DNA of 64,000 nt from Strigops habroptila (Eukaryota; Chordata; Aves; Psittaciformes; Psittacidae): assembly GCF_004027225.2 (NCBI RefSeq), contig NC_046358.1, positions 8,711,284 through 8,775,283 on the forward strand, given 5' to 3'. Shown here in pieces: positions 23,397-34,905 of the stretch. Under the pieces are notes generated by a model. It was not told the origin of the DNA and did not search any database. It saw only the letters and a list, made by a program, of their open reading frames with translations. Position 1 is the stretch's first letter; each line of letters begins with the position of its first letter. A program made the translations under genes and the position numbers.

Positions 23397-25696
23397 GTGA
23401 GTGCGGGACCGGCCCCCGCCGCGCTGCCCCGGACCCTCTCGCCGGTGTCCTCCGTGTGGGAGTCCCAGCAGCCGGTTCCCGGTCTCCAGGGAGAGACGGC
23501 GCGGAGCGGAGCGGGCTGGGAGCTCAGTGCGTGCGCGCAGCGGGATGCGGGTACCAGCCCTGCCTGAGAGCGCTGCTTTCGATAGCTGCCTTCTCTCTTT
23601 GGAAGTGCGAAACGCACTTCCAGACCGCGGAGGTTTCGTGCTGTGGGTCATAAAGGTGCATCAAAACAGCTCCTAAGAATAAACCCTGTCTCGTAGTAGA
23701 TGCCTGCCTGTGAGGCATGAGACCCAGCCGCCCGTGTTCACCTACTTACTCTTGCAAAGGCAAAAAGCCATGCCAGCGTGCAGGTGTAGGCAGTACAGAG
23801 TGCTGCGAGTACGTAACTTTGTGTGTACCAGCGAGATGTTGCATTAGTGAGCTGAAAGGATCGCCTCCAGTACCAGGGGGTTTCTTGCAATTGCAGTGCT
23901 TTGGTAATGCTGTTCCTGGTTACCACGTGCAGCTAGAGCTTGAAATGAGCTTGCAGTGAACTGTTTCTTGGAACCTAAAAGTTAGCTCCTGTGGTGGGGC
24001 TGGTAAGGAATCTGTAGCATGCAAATAAAGGATTAGCTGGCAAATGCATCTTTATGGTTTTTTTCCAACCTATTGAGCTAATATGTATTCTAAAAGCATC
24101 AAAGATAACGCAGTGTGAGTTGTAGTGTCTTGGTTTGAGGACCGTTGTGTTCAGAGTATAGAAATTTGGCAGAAAATCAACCCCTTTGTGTTCCAGCCAG
24201 TCCTCAGGGGTCAGAGGGGCTGGATACAGCCAGGTTTAATTTCTGGTCATAGCCAGTTTGATGCTATATGTCTGGTCATGTTCAGTAAGAACTTTCACAA
24301 TTACAGATTCACAAATAGTGAGGTTTACTGAAGCAGCAGAAATACAAATTGGGAATTGCTGTTGATAAATTCACTTAGTGCATTAGTCTAAAATCCAAAG
24401 GTAGTCAACCATTAGTTGAGCTTATATGGAAAAAAATATTGGTAATTCATGAAGTTTAGTTCCACCTCGGTATCATCCAATGTATTCAGAGGCACAAATC
24501 TTACCAAAGAGGTGTCCCTGCTTTGGGGAGGAGAGAAGAGCGAGCCCATCGACTTGTCTGCACAGTGGGGTCGTATTCTCATCCTCTGCCTTGGAGGCAG
24601 AGTTCAAATGCCAGATTTATACTTTTGAGAGAAGCGGAGGTCAGACTGTTGTCAAATTACATGTTGCTGCTGCCACAGATGTTGGGGGGGAGAAGCCACT
24701 TTCTCACTTTGGTGTATTTGTTGTATGTAAATGTGGGATAACGAGAGTCTCGGTCAGGCTGCTCAAGGGCTGTGGGTCTTGTGCAAGGAACAGGACCATG
24801 GAACATTAGCAGCACTCCCTCCTCCACCCGGCTGAGGCAGCATTAAGAGCCATGAAGCCTCCGCCTGCATCAGGGTGTTGCAGTTACCACACCTCATTAA
24901 TCCCTTCACCACATACCTCATTCCTACAAGGACTAATATTAGTGCTTAGTGGATGAGAACACATTTCACTGACCACAGAGATCATGAAGTTTCTCACTGT
25001 CTCTTGTTTGCTTTTCCTTAACCCCCGTCTCCTCTAGGGTTTAATGATGATCCTGGCCCATCTCATCAATCCAGTCTTGAGAAGATGAACCTCAAAGAAG
25101 AAATAGTAGTGAAAGTGGTAGAGCCAGAAGAAAGCTCTGAGGACATGGCAGTGGTTCCACCTAGCCAAGAACAACTCTCTTTTCTGGGGACATCAGGTGG
25201 TGGCTCCTCTGGGAAAGTAAAAGCCAAAACAAAAGGCAGGTCTCAGGCGGACCAAAATGAAATAACTGAAGAGGACCTGGTGCAGATTCAACAGACCCAG
25301 ATGCAGGTGATCCAGTCTGGTTTTGACAGTGTCAACCACAATCTTCGGCTGCTGCAGCAAGGCATGCAAGATCTGAGTAACAGCCTCAGCATCATGGCAC
25401 ACACGCTTGTTGCTATCAAAAACGTCTATGTGAAAAACAACACTGGCCCCACCACGTATGCCACCACCTCTACTCAGACCACAGCCGGGTACCTGAGCCC
25501 AGGATCCCCCCAGGTCTCCCCTGCTGAGGGCAGAGGTAGAGCGCAAGTGGCTGGAAGCAGCAGCAGAAGCAGCAGCTGCAGCTCCAGCTCCATGTCACAA
25601 GAACCAGGTCCTTCCGAGTTTCCCAGGCCCCCCCTGAGAACCATTAAGAAAGAACATCCAAATGGCTGCTACTACTTCTGCTTTGCAGATATGTAA
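22931..25696 (+). CDS. Myb/SANT-like DNA-binding protein (NAIF1/TSNARE1/MYPOP-like family), two exons
   Basis: Exons 22931-23396 and 25038-25696 join in phase (G|GG) to give 374 residues. The start has a strong context (AGGATGG) and no upstream in-frame ATG was found. Residues 6-10 (PKRRK) look like a nuclear localisation signal. Residues 10-85 form a trihelical Myb/SANT-like domain (Pfam Myb_DNA-bind_5 type) with tryptophans at 49 and 73 (KVWELI, KKRWRDLKRR). A six-histidine run is at 119-124. Residues about 229-285 should form a coiled coil for multimerisation. A Ser-rich segment (328-340) and a conserved-looking tail HPNGCYYFCFADM follow. LKEE (174-177) and IKKE (358-361) fit SUMO sites. 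This domain layout occurs in proteins derived from Harbinger transposon Myb partners. The exact orthologue is not recognised, so no symbol is given. Function is inferred as nuclear DNA binding. Confidence 0.88.
23397..25037 (+). other. Intron of the Myb/SANT gene
   Basis: 1.64 kb. The first 150 bp are still in the CpG island. Nothing else recognised. Confidence 0.8.
25038..25696 (+). CDS. Myb/SANT gene exon 2 (acidic, coiled-coil, C-terminus)
   Basis: Acceptor GTCTCCTCTAG, then GFNDDPGPSHQSSLEKMNLK in frame, ending TAA at 25694-25696. Codons are less GC-rich than in exon 1, as expected outside the CpG island. Confidence 0.88.
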
Positions 25697-26000
25697 AAAC
25701 TTGAATATATGTAAGGTGACTGTGGTGTTAGGTGCTGTTGTATGTTCTGCTCCAGCCTGTGACTTTGAAGGAGCAAAATGGACTTGCCTCCCACATTTTT
25801 CCCAGTGGGAAACATTTCACTGTAGGTGGCATTAAACACTAATTTCCAGTCTCCTGTTTGTTAACTCTGTTGAAGTTGGCTAATTTTAATTCTGTTTTCT
25901 TTATCCTCTTACTCTCTAAAGAAACCAACCAACCAAAAAACATTTATTTTGACTAAGACTCTTGTCTGTATCATCCTTTGTTTAATGTGACCTTTTGAAA

Positions 26001-26006
26001 AATAAA
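26001..26006 (+). terminator. Polyadenylation signal of the Myb/SANT gene
   Basis: AATAAA, 305 bp after the stop codon and followed by a GT-rich stretch. This is the first canonical signal downstream. Confidence 0.6.
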
Positions 26007-26515
26007 AGGCATGAGAGTGGGGTAAAAAGTAACACTATGGTTACTGATGGGCAGGAGCTGTCTTACACAAATTGCTTCATTTTTTTGATTAAACAAACCT
26101 CAGAAGTAGTTGGTTCTTTACGTACTTGCTTTTTCAAGTAATCATAAAGTTGGGGGTGCTTGCTTGGTGGTTGTTGTGGTTTTTCTTTTAAGTTTGAGCT
26201 GTGCAAGGCATTGCAGGAGGAGTTTGACATATGTGCTCACTCTAGGAATGTTTTAGGACTGAGCTGTTGTTCATGAATGTGCTCCTCAGAATTCGTACAG
26301 CATTGTTCCGCTTGGCTGTTGTTCATTCCCAGCTTGTCAAATGGACCTTCTCCTCAGAGGAACTTTGCTTCACTGCACTGGCAGGGTAGGTTCTTTCTTC
26401 TCACATGGTTAGAATAGAGAAATACAGCAAAAAATAGTAACTGAGGAGTGATGCCTGTTTTTGACATGGAATAACTTTCCCCCATATGGCTTATAAGCAG
26501 GCTCTATCTTCACTA

Positions 26516-26597
26516 GATAGAATGGTTAGGGTTGGAAAGGACCTTAAGATCATCTAGTTCCAAGCCCCCTGCCATGGGCAGGGACACCTCGCACTAA
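26516..26597 (-). repeat. CR1 LINE 3' fragment, inverted
   Basis: ATAGAATGGTTAGGGTTGGA then CCTTAAGATCATCTAGTTCC and CCCTGCCATGGGCAGGGACA. Lies about 0.5 kb past the Myb gene polyadenylation signal. Confidence 0.88.
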
Positions 26598-28530
26598 ATT
26601 TCACACTAGATTTGCACTAGATTTCAAAAGCCTTCTGGAATCAATGCCACAACATTTGAAATATAGAAACCAAAGAAGTTTCCACATTGTTTTACATGAA
26701 ATGGAAGCTAGAGTTGCTGTTAAACAAATTACAGGAGGCAGCAACTGACTTTATTCCAGATAGAACAAATGCTGCTACATAGTTTATGAAGCTTTCATCT
26801 TTACCTGTTGGAGAGATGAGTAGAATCTTCCATTCTCTTAACTATAGATCAAGGAAGAAGACAGACAAGAGTTGAGTTGGAGTAAAGAGTAACCTGTTAA
26901 GTGTTAATTCTGAAACAAGCATGAAGGAATCATTTTATCCTGATGTGAAAAAGAAAAATCTCCTTTTCACATTTAGATAGGAGGAAGCTATTGCCACTGG
27001 CACTACTGAGGTGTGCTTAAGGCTGGTATGTTTAATGCTTACATATTAGAGTACTACTTTGCACAATTCAAAATGAGCAGAGGTGCTGTATTCCTGTGTC
27101 CTGTGCCCATACTGGAGGGGAAAGAAAAACCCTCTGCTTCTACAATTTTACCTGATGACCTGAAAAATGCAGATGCTCTTCTTTAAGCATTTTCACAAAT
27201 ATTTATTAAAGCTCTATGGATAAATTTGGCTTATAGCAATGACTAGCTGCCTCTAGTTTTCCAGTCATTTTGCACAAGCATTCCTGCTGCCAGAGAATGT
27301 AGAGAATGGTAACCCAATTGTCCCTCTCCTAGCAGCATAAGAACATGTAATCATAGGGTAAGATAAGTCATTTTAGCAGTCAGCTTTGGCAGAGCACTGT
27401 ACTGTATGAAAATGTATTGTTAAGTACTGTCTTTTACTTCTGCTCTTAAACCATTATGGTGTGCCCACCACACATACAGATGCCTTAAAACCTGACAGCT
27501 GCTGCCTAATAACATATGAACACAGGGTGGTCATGTTGTTAATAAGTGTTTCCCTTCATTATCATAGATGGTGTAAAATATGCAAGTATTTCACAAAATT
27601 AAAACATGTACATGTACAGCACATTGTTAATTGGGATTAATGCCTTGAAGTAAAGGCAGTTCTCATTTTCAGGTCTACCTTAACAAAAGGAGGTGGCGTG
27701 GGTCACAGGTATCACTACTTTAATTGCTGGTTTTAAAAATGGGAAAGAACTAATCCTTCTAAATCTGATTCTTGAGTCAATGTTGTTAAAAGCTTTCTAA
27801 ATTAATCTGTTGGAAGCATTATTTCTCCCCCATTAGTACAGATGGGCTCTCTAGAGCAGTGTTTGCTGTAACTGAAGAAGACACCCTTCATTTGTGTTTG
27901 TTCTCGTGGACAAAGAAGCCAATTAATGCTACTGTGACATTCCAGGTAGATGAGCAAAATGTGATCTAAAGTTTATCTGTCCTTCTGGGCAGCAGTTCAA
28001 GCTTGTCCAGGTTGCAACAGCCAGTTCTTACCTGTCTGGCTTTCAATGTTTTAATTCTTTCTCCAGTTGCTAATTCTTGAATTTCACTTACTACAGCATT
28101 TCTAAGGAGAGCTGACTTGTGTGTACTACATGGCTTTCGCATGTTCGAGTACAAGTCTAAATGAGAGGCAGCTACAGTGCAAGTGCAGAGAAGCGCAGCA
28201 AGATGCTGAGAACAGAGTGGGCAGGGTGGATCTCCTGTATGAATGAAGATGACAAGCCAGACAATGCTAAAAGACACGTTGGTGGTCAGACAACTACCAG
28301 ACCCCAACATCAATCTGCCACAGCATCTTTATTCCAATCTTGCTTCTTCCCTATAGTCTATCAATCAGTTGTACCGCTAATGTATACTGGAGCCAGATCA
28401 AAATCATTCCCCCATTTCTGGTATGATCCACATTTAACTATTTTAAACAAGAAAAGATACCCAGCTGTCACCAGTAGAGAGTGTGCAAATTTGCTATCTT
28501 CATCTTCAAATTAATGCTATTCTATTGGCA

Positions 28531-28595
28531 TTATATATAAAGAGAGTATATATATATAAAATATATATATGCTTCATATATAAATATATATAAAT
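28531..28595. repeat. TA-rich microsatellite
   Basis: Interrupted (TA)n: TTATATATAAAGAGAGTATA then further TATATA units through 28595. Confidence 0.8.
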
Positions 28596-29808
28596 TGCAA
28601 TTTCTACATGTGCCCTTTCTGTGATCAAATGATGGTTCTGTTTGGGAGCACCAAAAGCACACACCATTCAGAAGCACACCATTACATTTCTGGCTGCTCT
28701 TAACAGAAGATGAAGCATCATTTTCTTTGAATGCTACTGAGTAAATGAATTCCCAGTTTGTTTCCTGTCATGTAAAGCAATTGGAGCTATTTATATAATG
28801 ACAAGAGCTAATGACCTGGTCATGAAGCTTACTGAAAATACTGCCAATGATTTGAGCAGAGGCAGAGCTGGCTTTCAATTTGCCTTACATACAAGGTGTG
28901 ATGGTGATAATGCTGAGCAAGAGATCCAGGGAATTTTCTCCAACTCTTCTGGACTTCCCTAAAAACCTCATTCTGCTGCACAAAGAGCAGGCAGTATTTT
29001 CCACAGCACACAAGGACTAAGACATGCAGGCACATAAGCCACAAATATAAATTCTCATGGTATTTTACTCTACTTTTAGTAGACAGAAATGAAAGTATCT
29101 TGGAGGGAACCAGAGCAACTGGTAGGTTAACTCTGCATTTCCACATAGCACAAACTGCTCAGATTCAGTAACTTCGTTTGTTAATTTCTCTATCTGCCAC
29201 TTCAGTGTATTGCACAGGGGATGACAGGTCTCCTCAAGAGGCTCTAAAAGCTGAGTGACTACACCCAGACAGCTCATCATCTCCAGCAAAATAATTTATG
29301 TTGGCCTCTGACTAGATAAGGAATTTCAACTGGGGAGGAAGAGGGGAGAAAAAAGTAGCAGGAGCTGGCTTTTCAGAATGACAAGGCTGGAATCCATCAC
29401 ATTGTTACTAAAATTGACCTGATCTGGCTGTGATGATCATTTATTGTTTGGCTGAATACAGACAGTATGGATAAGAGCAAGAGCAAATAGGGAGGTTTCT
29501 TAGGTTGAGTTTTTCTATTCTTACTAATATACAAAACATGAACCTACTAAATCAGTAAAACTTCCATTGATCCCATCAGCCTGACTCACAATACAAACAT
29601 CTGACTCATGTTCCAGCAGCACCAACAGACACTCACTTTCTGCTTTTTTGTAACAGAAAAAAATCACTATCAAAGCACTTGCTCCATTTAAAGTACAGGG
29701 TTATAATACTAAAAAATATTGGGGGGAAAAAATAAAATCAACGGAAGCTTTATAAATAACTTACACAAACACCACCAGGAATTGAAGTTTTGCATGCTGA
29801 ATGAATAT

Positions 29809-29814
29809 TTTATT
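29809..29814 (-). terminator. Candidate distal TTBK2 polyadenylation signal
   Basis: AATAAA on the minus strand at the edge of a T/A-rich block (29800-29950). Chosen because unlike sequence follows on its downstream side. Not verified. Confidence 0.35.
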
Positions 29815-32519
29815 TAGAACCAGTTTATAAAAATAAAATACAAAATAATTTGAAAACAAAACTTAAAACATTGTACAAAGCCTTGATATGGTACAAATGA
29901 GAAAATAAATAATTACAACTTTATGTACAAATGACCATTACAAGGGCATTAACTCTTTATGTTCTTGAGTGCCTGAGCAAAATTAAAAGGTAATGAATGG
30001 CTTAGAAGATTTCCAAGGAGGGGAAGAGAACTGCGATTACTGAAGCAAGAGAATTTGAAGGACTCAACATTTGTCTTCCTCAATGGTAACAAACAATCTT
30101 GGAACTACTTTCCACTTAATTTAATCATGCTGCAGATTTTACTACTGACTACTTAATTTCTTTGGGGGTGACAACATTGTATTTTTAATTAGTACACAGA
30201 CTTCATTCTTTGTGGTATTGCCCAGAGATTTTAGTTAGCAGCCATTGTTTGGCAGCTTCGAAAAGTCAGTACTTGTCTGAAGGCATTGCTGGTGATTTCC
30301 TTAATTTACTGGTTTGGGTAATCATAGGTGAGCATTTGAAAATCGACATCAGTTAGCACAAGCACTGCAGCTTATCTCCACGCTGCCTCTACAGAAATAA
30401 AAGCTGGGGAAGAATTTCGTATCTTGCTTTCTAGCCACAGAAAGAAAAGAGGATGCAGAAGAGGCTGCTAGGCAGCCAACCCAGATCTCTAGTCATAGGA
30501 AAAAGATGTGAAATAGCCATAAAAATCCCACCTCACCTTGTGTCGAACCTTTATGACCTTGCCTTCCACGCAGCAGATACAGGTTTAAAAGGATTTGAAG
30601 CCAGGCAGACCAAACTAATTACACTCTATCATTTGAAGCATGCTGGTCTGCTGTCATTATAGGTCCTTTATATAAAAGTTAGGCCAAAGATCAAATGATC
30701 TCAAAAGGAAACGAACATCTGTAACTCAAATTAATTCCAGCTGAATTCCCACAGACAGCTGTGGATGATCAGGACCTCATGAGTATTGTTTTAAAAGAAA
30801 CCACTTTGTACTCTTGGCCAAAGCCAGCTCTCAGCAGTAATTCTTACAGAAAAGTAGAGATCAAAAGGCATGTCATGTCATAATAGTAATAAAAAAATAT
30901 GCATTTTCCAATTTAAAATACAGCAATTTCATATATGCTATTTGTAGAGTGAGTTTATTCCTTCAGTCCCTAAACAGGGGAAAAAACCTTAATAAGATCC
31001 TACACTGATTTTCACCTGCACAAGAACAGCAAGAATTCCCAAGGATCCAACCTCTTCATGTTGAGGAGAAACAGAAGCAAAATACATCAATGACCTACGC
31101 TAACATTCGGGTTTGTCACTATTACTGTTAAGAAAGAATGTGTTACTAAACAATGGAGAGTAAAATCAGCCTGCACGTTCAAACCTGGATGGCTAGAGTG
31201 ATTGCCAAGTTAATACATGAGACTTCAAAACAGCACTCCTGTGCATTCTTCCTTTAAAACAAAACAAACCCCTCAAAGGTTAGTATTTAAAAGCCTGATT
31301 ATTTAAGCCATAGGAAAATGAGTATTAATTTTTTTTGGCATTTGACAGTATCTTAAGGTAATTCCAGACCATTATTACACACAATCCAGGCTGCCTTTTA
31401 TATCATTCTCTTTTACAAATGTTCTATGTAGGGGAAAGAAAGACTGGCATCAAGCAGCCAGCTGAGGTATTCCTGTGTGAAATGTGTGTTTATGCAATTT
31501 GCATGTATTAGCTAAGAAATGCATGACCCGTGCCTATGTATTGCATGTAGTCAAAACACTGAACCTCGCTTCCTTTTACCAGCGTTACTGGTTACTGAAA
31601 ATTGCAGTAATTGCAACCAATGACATATGAGCCAAAAGCAAAACAGCAAACAAAATCCTTCAGTTCACTGCCTACTTGATTAGCTAAAGGAAGTAGAATA
31701 GACTGTTCGACAAGTTTCAGAAACAGGAATGAGCATCCAAAGCTTTTATCAGCTGCAGAAAGGAATCATGGATAATCATCAAGGATTTTATTTATACAGC
31801 TGACAGTTCTATGACCACTCCTTACAGTGGAAAAGCATAGAGAGACTGTGCCACAGGGAATCGTGGTGTTAACCTAAGACATCTAAGTAGCCCCTTGCTC
31901 ATGGAATTGACAAGATGGGCATAGCTCTCATCACCTCACAGGATCAGTCCTGCATGAAAAAACTAAGATCAATATATTATAGGCCTATAATGAGAAAGCA
32001 GTTTGACTTTGAGCTCTCTTTTATTCTCCCATTCCTTTTCAGAGGATTCCTCTCATTTAACTTCTATATAAAAATTGGAGGTGCATATCCCTAGCCATAG
32101 TTTGCCATGAGATCCTTACAAGAAATTGGAATAATCACTTTCTTCTTACCAGAATTGTTGCCTTTTAGTGTTCTGCAAAATCATCCAATTCATTATGGAA
32201 AAATTCTGTCTACAGGAAAGACTCTGTACTGTAAGTGGCCTTGTCTACATTCTCATTGAAGATAAAAAAGAAAATACTTAGAAGCATTATAGTCAACCAT
32301 TGCATAAATGTTACTGCAATAAGAAGGACTTATGGGAGTTTTGCCCAAGTAGGGCTATAGGATCAGGCCTTGTAATATGGAAAAGACACAGGATCAGAAT
32401 TAGATCATAGCAAAATTATGGTAGATGAAGAGGAGATCAGAGAAAATCAAGACATAACAAGGCTCCTCTCACTCTGGCAAATGAATTCCAGTAAACAGGA
32501 TGCAATAGCTGAGACTGTT

Positions 32520-32645
32520 CCTTTCTATATGTATATACACACATTTGTATGTATGTACATATGTTTCTATATAATATACAGTATCTCTATAAGTGTATAT
32601 ATAGATACACTTATGTACAAATGTGTATTTATATATATAAAATCA
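32520..32645. repeat. TA/TG-rich simple repeat
   Basis: Imperfect TATG/TATA tract beginning CTATATGTATATACACACAT. Confidence 0.7.
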
Positions 32646-34849
32646 AATTTGTGTTTTCCCAGCTATAGTTAATACCATAATACTACAAATTGTAAATGAT
32701 AGAGCTCTTGCAAATCTTTTCCAGATGAAAAATATTTCAAGCTATTTTTAAATATAAGGACCAGATCCTCCCCTTTACATCGAGACTGTTTAGTGAGGTA
32801 CGCGAGAAAGCTTGATCTCAAACATGCAGACTTCAAGGCTAGAATATGTCCAATTTGCCAAGATAGGATGTGGCTGGTGGCTGTGATGACTGCCCCATGT
32901 CACTCCCCAGGAGTCTGCATCCTGAATAATTGTATAGAACTAGCAGTTAAGAGCTCATGTTGCTCCTCCCTTTGAGCAGTGAAATTTTCTATGTTTACCA
33001 ACCCTGCTCAAGTAGCAGATAGGTGCCTAGCATCATACAACTTGATGGCGTTGCTCTACTGTACCCCATCTATTACTTTTAACAGGGTTTTACTTAACAT
33101 TTGTAATTATTAATGAGGTTTAGTAACATAGATTTTTGAGGCTGCAACTTTGATTACACCATGCAATACTGCAGCATAAAAGTCTGTGTGAAATGTCAGT
33201 TCTATTTTAATTTAAAGGCTTCATGCCTCCATTTCTCTAAAAAAAACAAAAAAAAAAGCTCCAAAGTGCTGGCTACAACACAGGAAACACCATAAAGAGG
33301 AAATGCGTGTGCAGCATCTGCATCCGCTACATGTCATGGCTCCATTGCACTGCCCTCCAAGAAGAAATGGAGGCTTGAAGAGGACAAAGCAACAGCTCCT
33401 TGAATTATGTTGTTTCCCAGCTGAAATCCCTGTGTAAGCTGCTGCGTGCTATGCAGAATAACTGTAACTGTTGTGTACGATGGAGAAAAATCTTCCCCGT
33501 CCCTGAAAATTTGTTGCAGTTAATCCTCTGTAAACCATTCATTCACACTCTGCACAAGGGCCACACACATGTACATTGGTATTTTTACACAGTCAGTTGC
33601 ATATTCAAATATTGAAGCTTACAGAGTTCTTGATGATTACACAGGCCCTCTAGAAATATTAAGCTAATATTTATGTATGAGTTGATCAGCTGACCATTAC
33701 CTAACTACATTAACTGATTGCTACATTAGACTATAGTAAGCAGTTCTGTAAACATTTGGGGGAGGGTATCAAGCAATAAAAAACTGCAGAAGAGCAGGTA
33801 GTTCAAGATAAGTTATTCACAATCAATCCTCCATTCATATCTTCATTATTTTCTCACCAGATCCTGTTGGATCCACAGCAAAAAGCAACTGGGGATGTAC
33901 AGTCCTTTTACCTTTTTATGCACTGAAAGAAGCCTGGGTCATCAATCAATCTCTCTCTGGTTTGGCATAGTTTACTGTTTTTACATTGGCAAGTAGTTCA
34001 AGTACAAGTGAATTTCTACAGCATTGATTTATTTTACATAGCAATGTGTAATAATGGACACATCTGTACTTTGAAGACAACATAAAAAAAAGCCTTAGGT
34101 GTTACATTCTTTCTCATCTGTAAAGCAATTACCTGTTTCTGGATCCTGCTACACTCGAGAGAAAAATATAAACACCTCGACTTCAGCATTTCAGGCAAGG
34201 ATACATAAAGTTGGTACCTATTAAAACTGACCATGTTAATGTAGGAATAAGCTTACGAGACCATAATAAACACTTTTCAGAAATAAGCGAGAAGAAAAAT
34301 GATCATATGCTTCCACACCACTTTAACAAATAATTCCAGCAGTGCCCAGGGCAAAAACATCACAATGGTATCAAATTCTTTTTATGGAATACTGTAAAGA
34401 AACATGAGGAAAACAGGAAGAGAACTATGGAATTTGTTGTTGTCACATTCATCTGTTAGGTATTCATTGACTGTCACTGCTCCTATATGATGAGTATTCA
34501 TAACAATTAAGAACTCACATTATGAAATAAAAATGAGTAACCACAAGTCCTGTTTGTAACCAAAAATAAAATACCTTTGAGTCTCTGTTCTTGTTCCATA
34601 TGCAAATGCACACACAAAATTATAAAGGAAAAAAACAAGCTGCAAGACAAAACATTGGCTGGTTGAGAAATGAGCAGTCCTTCAATCTTGTACCAAGGTA
34701 TAAAGGCTATTAGAATTTGTGCATTCCAGAAATTTTAGGGGGGAAATACAGAATGTAATGCCAAAAGTATTCAGGAACTAACGGAAAGGGAACTGCATTA
34801 TCTGTGGTCCATAAATTACAAATGAAAAATGAGAAAGAATGAGTTTATA

Positions 34850-34905
34850 TAAGCATATACATATATGTATATATATAAATATTTATATTATATAATTTAC
34901 CATGA
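34850..34905. repeat. TA-rich simple repeat
   Basis: Imperfect (TA)n with TATG units, e.g. ATACATATATGTATATATAT. Confidence 0.7.

Larger units (their letters stand above)
21780..23560. promoter_or_regulatory. CpG island spanning the CDAN1 / Myb gene divergent start
   Basis: A block dense in CG dinucleotides in an otherwise AT-rich window. It covers CDAN1 coding exon 1, the 390 bp between the two start codons, and exon 1 of the plus-strand gene. Boundaries are by eye. Confidence 0.85.
26040..29800. other. Intergenic interval, Myb/SANT gene to TTBK2 3' end
   Basis: AT-rich unique sequence with one CR1 tail (26516-26597) and a TA-rich microsatellite (28531-28595). No recognised gene. A set of small open segments with splice-like borders on the minus strand is discussed under findings. 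Confidence 0.5.

Noticed and set aside
21610-23617. Several long open frames on both strands in the CpG island (up to about 298 codons)
   Set aside because: GC-rich DNA has few stop codons. These frames run across the promoter and overlap CDAN1 exon 1 or Myb exon 1 in other frames, giving Arg/Pro/Ala-rich nonsense.
27842-27944. Plus-strand open segment with acceptor TTAGTACAG and donor TTCCAG|GTAGAT
   Set aside because: It is isolated, only about 100 bp, with no neighbouring exon in phase. It shows how often exon-like segments arise by chance here.
28531-28595. TATA-rich block considered as a promoter
   Set aside because: It is a simple TA microsatellite with no supported gene start nearby.
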